Assembly (NCBI GenBank): GCA_021442965.1
Contig: JABUUX010000136.1
Coordinates: forward strand, 1-7,177
DNA length: 7,177 nucleotides
From: Treponema sp.
Lineage (GTDB): Bacteria > Spirochaetota > Spirochaetia > Treponematales > Treponemataceae
Direction: 5' to 3'
The notes under the pieces were generated by a model, which saw only the letters and a program-made list of their open reading frames with translations, was not told the DNA's origin and made no database searches. A program made the translations under genes and the position numbers. Below, piece by piece: positions 5,394 to 7,177 of this stretch; positions within the stretch are counted from its first letter, which is position 1, and each line of letters opens with the position of its first letter.

Positions 5394-6623
5394 ATGAAAG
5401 TTTGGGTAAAATATTTGATTGGTATAGCCATTGGGGTGGCTTGTGCTCTTATTCTTCCTGTAGATAATCCTTCAGTAAGCAGTGCAATTTCTTTTATTCT
5501 TGATATAGTACTTAGATTTGGCAAATATATGGTGGTGCCTCTTTTGTTTACATCAGTTGCAATTGCTGTAAACAAATTACGGTCGTCAAAACTTCTTTTA
5601 AAAACTTCTATATGGACGGCGGTAATCATTGTATTGTCATCTCTAATGCTTACAATTATCGGGTTGCTTTCAATTATCATTGTTAAACTGCCCCGCATTC
5701 CAATTACTGTAGACCAGGTAACAGATGCTTACAGTCTGGAAATTCCAAATCTGATTCGTTCTCTTTTTCCGTCATCGGCTTTTGGTGCTATTCTGGAAGG
5801 TTCTTTCCTTCTGGTACCTTTCTTGTTTGCTTTTCTTGTGGGTTGGGAAAGTTGTACTGAATCAAATGCTTTCCGTCCGGTAGTGGCTTTGCTGGATTCC
5901 CTGTCAAAATTGTTCTACGGTATTTCTACATTCTTTACTGAATTTCTTTCTATCGGAATGATTGCTGTAATGGTGGACTGGACTATCCGTTTCCGCTCAG
6001 TGTGGGCTTCGGGCATTTACACCCCGATGATTCTTATGTTCATTGTGGATTTTATAATTGTTGCAGGACTCATTTATCCGGCTATTTTGTATTATCTATG
6101 TCATGATCCACATCCATACAGGGTTCTTTTTGCAAGCCTTACTTCAATGTTTGTTGCCTTTTTAGGAGGAGACATTAATTTGACGCTTCCATTGAATATT
6201 CGCCATGGAAAAGAAAGTCTTGGAATAAGACGACGTATTAGCGGCTATACATATCCTTTGTATTCAATTTTTGCCCGTGGGGGCTCGGCTCTGGTTGTGG
6301 TAATCAGCTTTATTGTTGTGTGGAGATCTTATTCCAGTCTTGCAATTACTGTAAAAGATGTGGCATGGATTTTTGCCAGTGCTTTTGGTCTTTCTTTTCT
6401 TTTGGGCGGACTTCCTTCCGGGGGGGCTTTTGTACTTTTGGCTATTTTGTGTACTTCTTACAGTAAAGGTTTTGAACAGAGCTTTCTTCTTTTAAAGCCA
6501 GCCGCTCCAATAATCTGCTCTTTTGCAGCCCTTTTTGATGTTGTTACTTCAATGTTTGGAAGTTATATAGTGGGTGTTAAAACAAAGATGATTGAACATC
6601 ATACTGTGGCACATTTTATTTAA
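5394..6623 (+). CDS. Divergent dicarboxylate/amino acid:cation symporter family protein
   Basis: A 409-residue polytopic inner-membrane protein of the DAACS (SDF, GltPh-like) family, whose usual members import glutamate, aspartate or C4-dicarboxylates with Na+ or H+. The opening MKVWVKYLIGIAIG, the KYMVVPLLFTSV helix and the overall order of about eight membrane segments and two re-entrant loops fit. The functional core deviates strongly. The serine-rich HP1 tip is replaced by FLGGDINLTLP (256-266), the NMDGT motif by FARGGSA (293-299), and the TM8 D-x-x-RT-x-x-N pattern by DVVTSMFG (382-389), keeping only the Asp. HP2 retains glycines as GGLPSGGAF (338-346). An upstream in-frame ATG at 5331 would add 21 residues, but that stretch runs through the divergent promoter and into the neighbouring gene, so I choose 5394. 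The DUF1538 gene follows after 48 bases. Substrate and coupling ion are unknown. Confidence 0.85.
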   Translation: MKVWVKYLIGIAIGVACALILPVDNPSVSSAISFILDIVLRFGKYMVVPLLFTSVAIAVNKLRSSKLLLKTSIWTAVIIVLSSLMLTIIGLLSIIIVKLPRIPITVDQVTDAYSLEIPNLIRSLFPSSAFGAILEGSFLLVPFLFAFLVGWESCTESNAFRPVVALLDSLSKLFYGISTFFTEFLSIGMIAVMVDWTIRFRSVWASGIYTPMILMFIVDFIIVAGLIYPAILYYLCHDPHPYRVLFASLTSMFVAFLGGDINLTLPLNIRHGKESLGIRRRISGYTYPLYSIFARGGSALVVVISFIVVWRSYSSLAITVKDVAWIFASAFGLSFLLGGLPSGGAFVLLAILCTSYSKGFEQSFLLLKPAAPIICSFAALFDVVTSMFGSYIVGVKTKMIEHHTVAHFI

Positions 6624-6671
6624 GTTTTTAGTATATTTAAAACATAAGTACTTTTTATTCGGCGGTAATAA

Positions 6672-7177
6672 ATGAATATTCTGGCAAAATTAAAAGAGAC
6701 TTCTGTTTCTGTTTTACCGGTAATGGCAATTGTTATTCTTTTGGGTCTTACTCTGGCACCTTTGAGCGGACTTATGCTTGGGCGTTTTGCAATAGGGGGC
6801 ATCCTTCTGATAATTGGACTTACGGTTTTTCTTATGGGTGTGGAAGTTGGTATTCAGCCTATGGGAGAACGTACAGGAGCTGCACTTACACAAAAGAGAA
6901 AACTGTGGCTGCTTTTGTCCTGCGCTTTTGCCATTGGATTTTTGGTAACTGTTGCTGAACCTGATATTCAGGTTTTTGGCGATCAGGTGTGTTCCATCTT
7001 TTCTTCTGTAAATAAAAATGCATTCGTTCTGGTTATTGCCCTGGGTGTAGGTTTTTTTATGCTTATGGGACTTCTGCGTACGGTTTTGAATCTTTCTATC
7101 AAAATCATGCTTGCAGTAATGTATACACTTCTTTTTCTTCTGGTGTTTTTTGTCCCGGAAGATTTTATAGGAGTTGC
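6672..7177 (+). CDS. DUF1538 integral membrane protein, N-terminal part (truncated by window)
   Basis: The reading frame stays open from the ATG at 6672 to the window edge (168 complete codons). It matches the DUF1538 family: VLPVMAIVILLGLTLAP (14-30), FLMGVEVGIQPMGE (53-66), and KLWLLLSCAFAIGFLVTVAEPDIQV (77-101), with the conserved TVAEPD. About five membrane segments are visible, near residues 14-30, 39-61, 78-95, 117-135 and 145-162. Family members occur either as about 250-residue proteins encoded in pairs or as about 500-residue tandem fusions; which applies here is outside the window. A Halomonas pair (UmpAB) has been reported as a monovalent cation/proton antiporter, but most members are unstudied. 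TAA immediately precedes the ATG in frame, so translation cannot begin further upstream. GGCGG at 6661-6665 is a possible weak ribosome binding site. The gene may be co-transcribed with the symporter. Confidence 0.85.
   Translation, partial: MNILAKLKETSVSVLPVMAIVILLGLTLAPLSGLMLGRFAIGGILLIIGLTVFLMGVEVGIQPMGERTGAALTQKRKLWLLLSCAFAIGFLVTVAEPDIQVFGDQVCSIFSSVNKNAFVLVIALGVGFFMLMGLLRTVLNLSIKIMLAVMYTLLFLLVFFVPEDFIGV

Noticed and set aside
5345..5698. 117-codon minus-strand frame opposite the symporter N-terminus
   Set aside because: It is a mirror of hydrophobic coding sequence on the other strand, has no recognisable protein pattern, and runs across the divergent promoter region.
6607..6612. TGGCAC near the symporter stop as a sigma-54 -24 element for the DUF1538 gene
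   Set aside because: No TTGC-type -12 element follows at the required spacing, and the hexamer lies inside the symporter coding sequence.
1927..6623. A single functional operon or defence-type system across the middle genes
   Set aside because: The genes belong to unrelated housekeeping functions, have separate promoter-like sequences, and one is on the opposite strand. No nuclease, toxin, reverse transcriptase or effector domain is visible.

Overview
The window looks like chromosomal DNA from a spirochaete, most likely a host-associated Treponema. This rests on the moderately AT-rich composition, a GC-rich intergenic element at the left edge that resembles dispersed Treponema repeats, and the style of the proteins. 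It is an inference from memory; no marker gene in the window proves the genus. There is no rRNA, tRNA, CRISPR array, transposase or phage gene.

Layout from left to right: (1) a GC-rich, repeat-like non-coding stretch (1 to about 200); (2) trmJ-type tRNA ribose methyltransferase on the minus strand (216-962); (3) a divergently transcribed Cof-type HAD phosphatase (1011-1868); (4) thioredoxin reductase trxB (1927-2838); (5) an exported NagZ-like family 3 glycoside hydrolase (2905-4575); (6) a convergent minus-strand gene of unknown function with a degenerate short-chain-dehydrogenase look (4621-5337); (7) a divergently transcribed, unusual member of the dicarboxylate/amino acid:cation symporter family (5394-6623); and (8) the 5' part of a DUF1538 membrane protein that runs off the right edge (from 6672).

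The genes do not form one pathway. They are mostly single housekeeping units: tRNA modification, phosphate-ester hydrolysis, thiol redox balance and cell-wall amino-sugar turnover. A possible two-gene membrane transport unit (symporter-like plus DUF1538) follows, with the unknown minus-strand gene sharing its promoter region.

The most noteworthy pattern is at the starts. At five of the seven genes, a plausible sigma-70 type -10 box ends only 6-9 bases before the ATG, and no usable Shine-Dalgarno sequence is visible. This suggests leaderless or almost leaderless mRNAs. The second notable point is that the symporter-like protein keeps the family fold but lacks the hallmark sodium- and substrate-binding motifs, so its substrate and coupling ion cannot be assumed. 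I did not find a clearly new multi-gene system.
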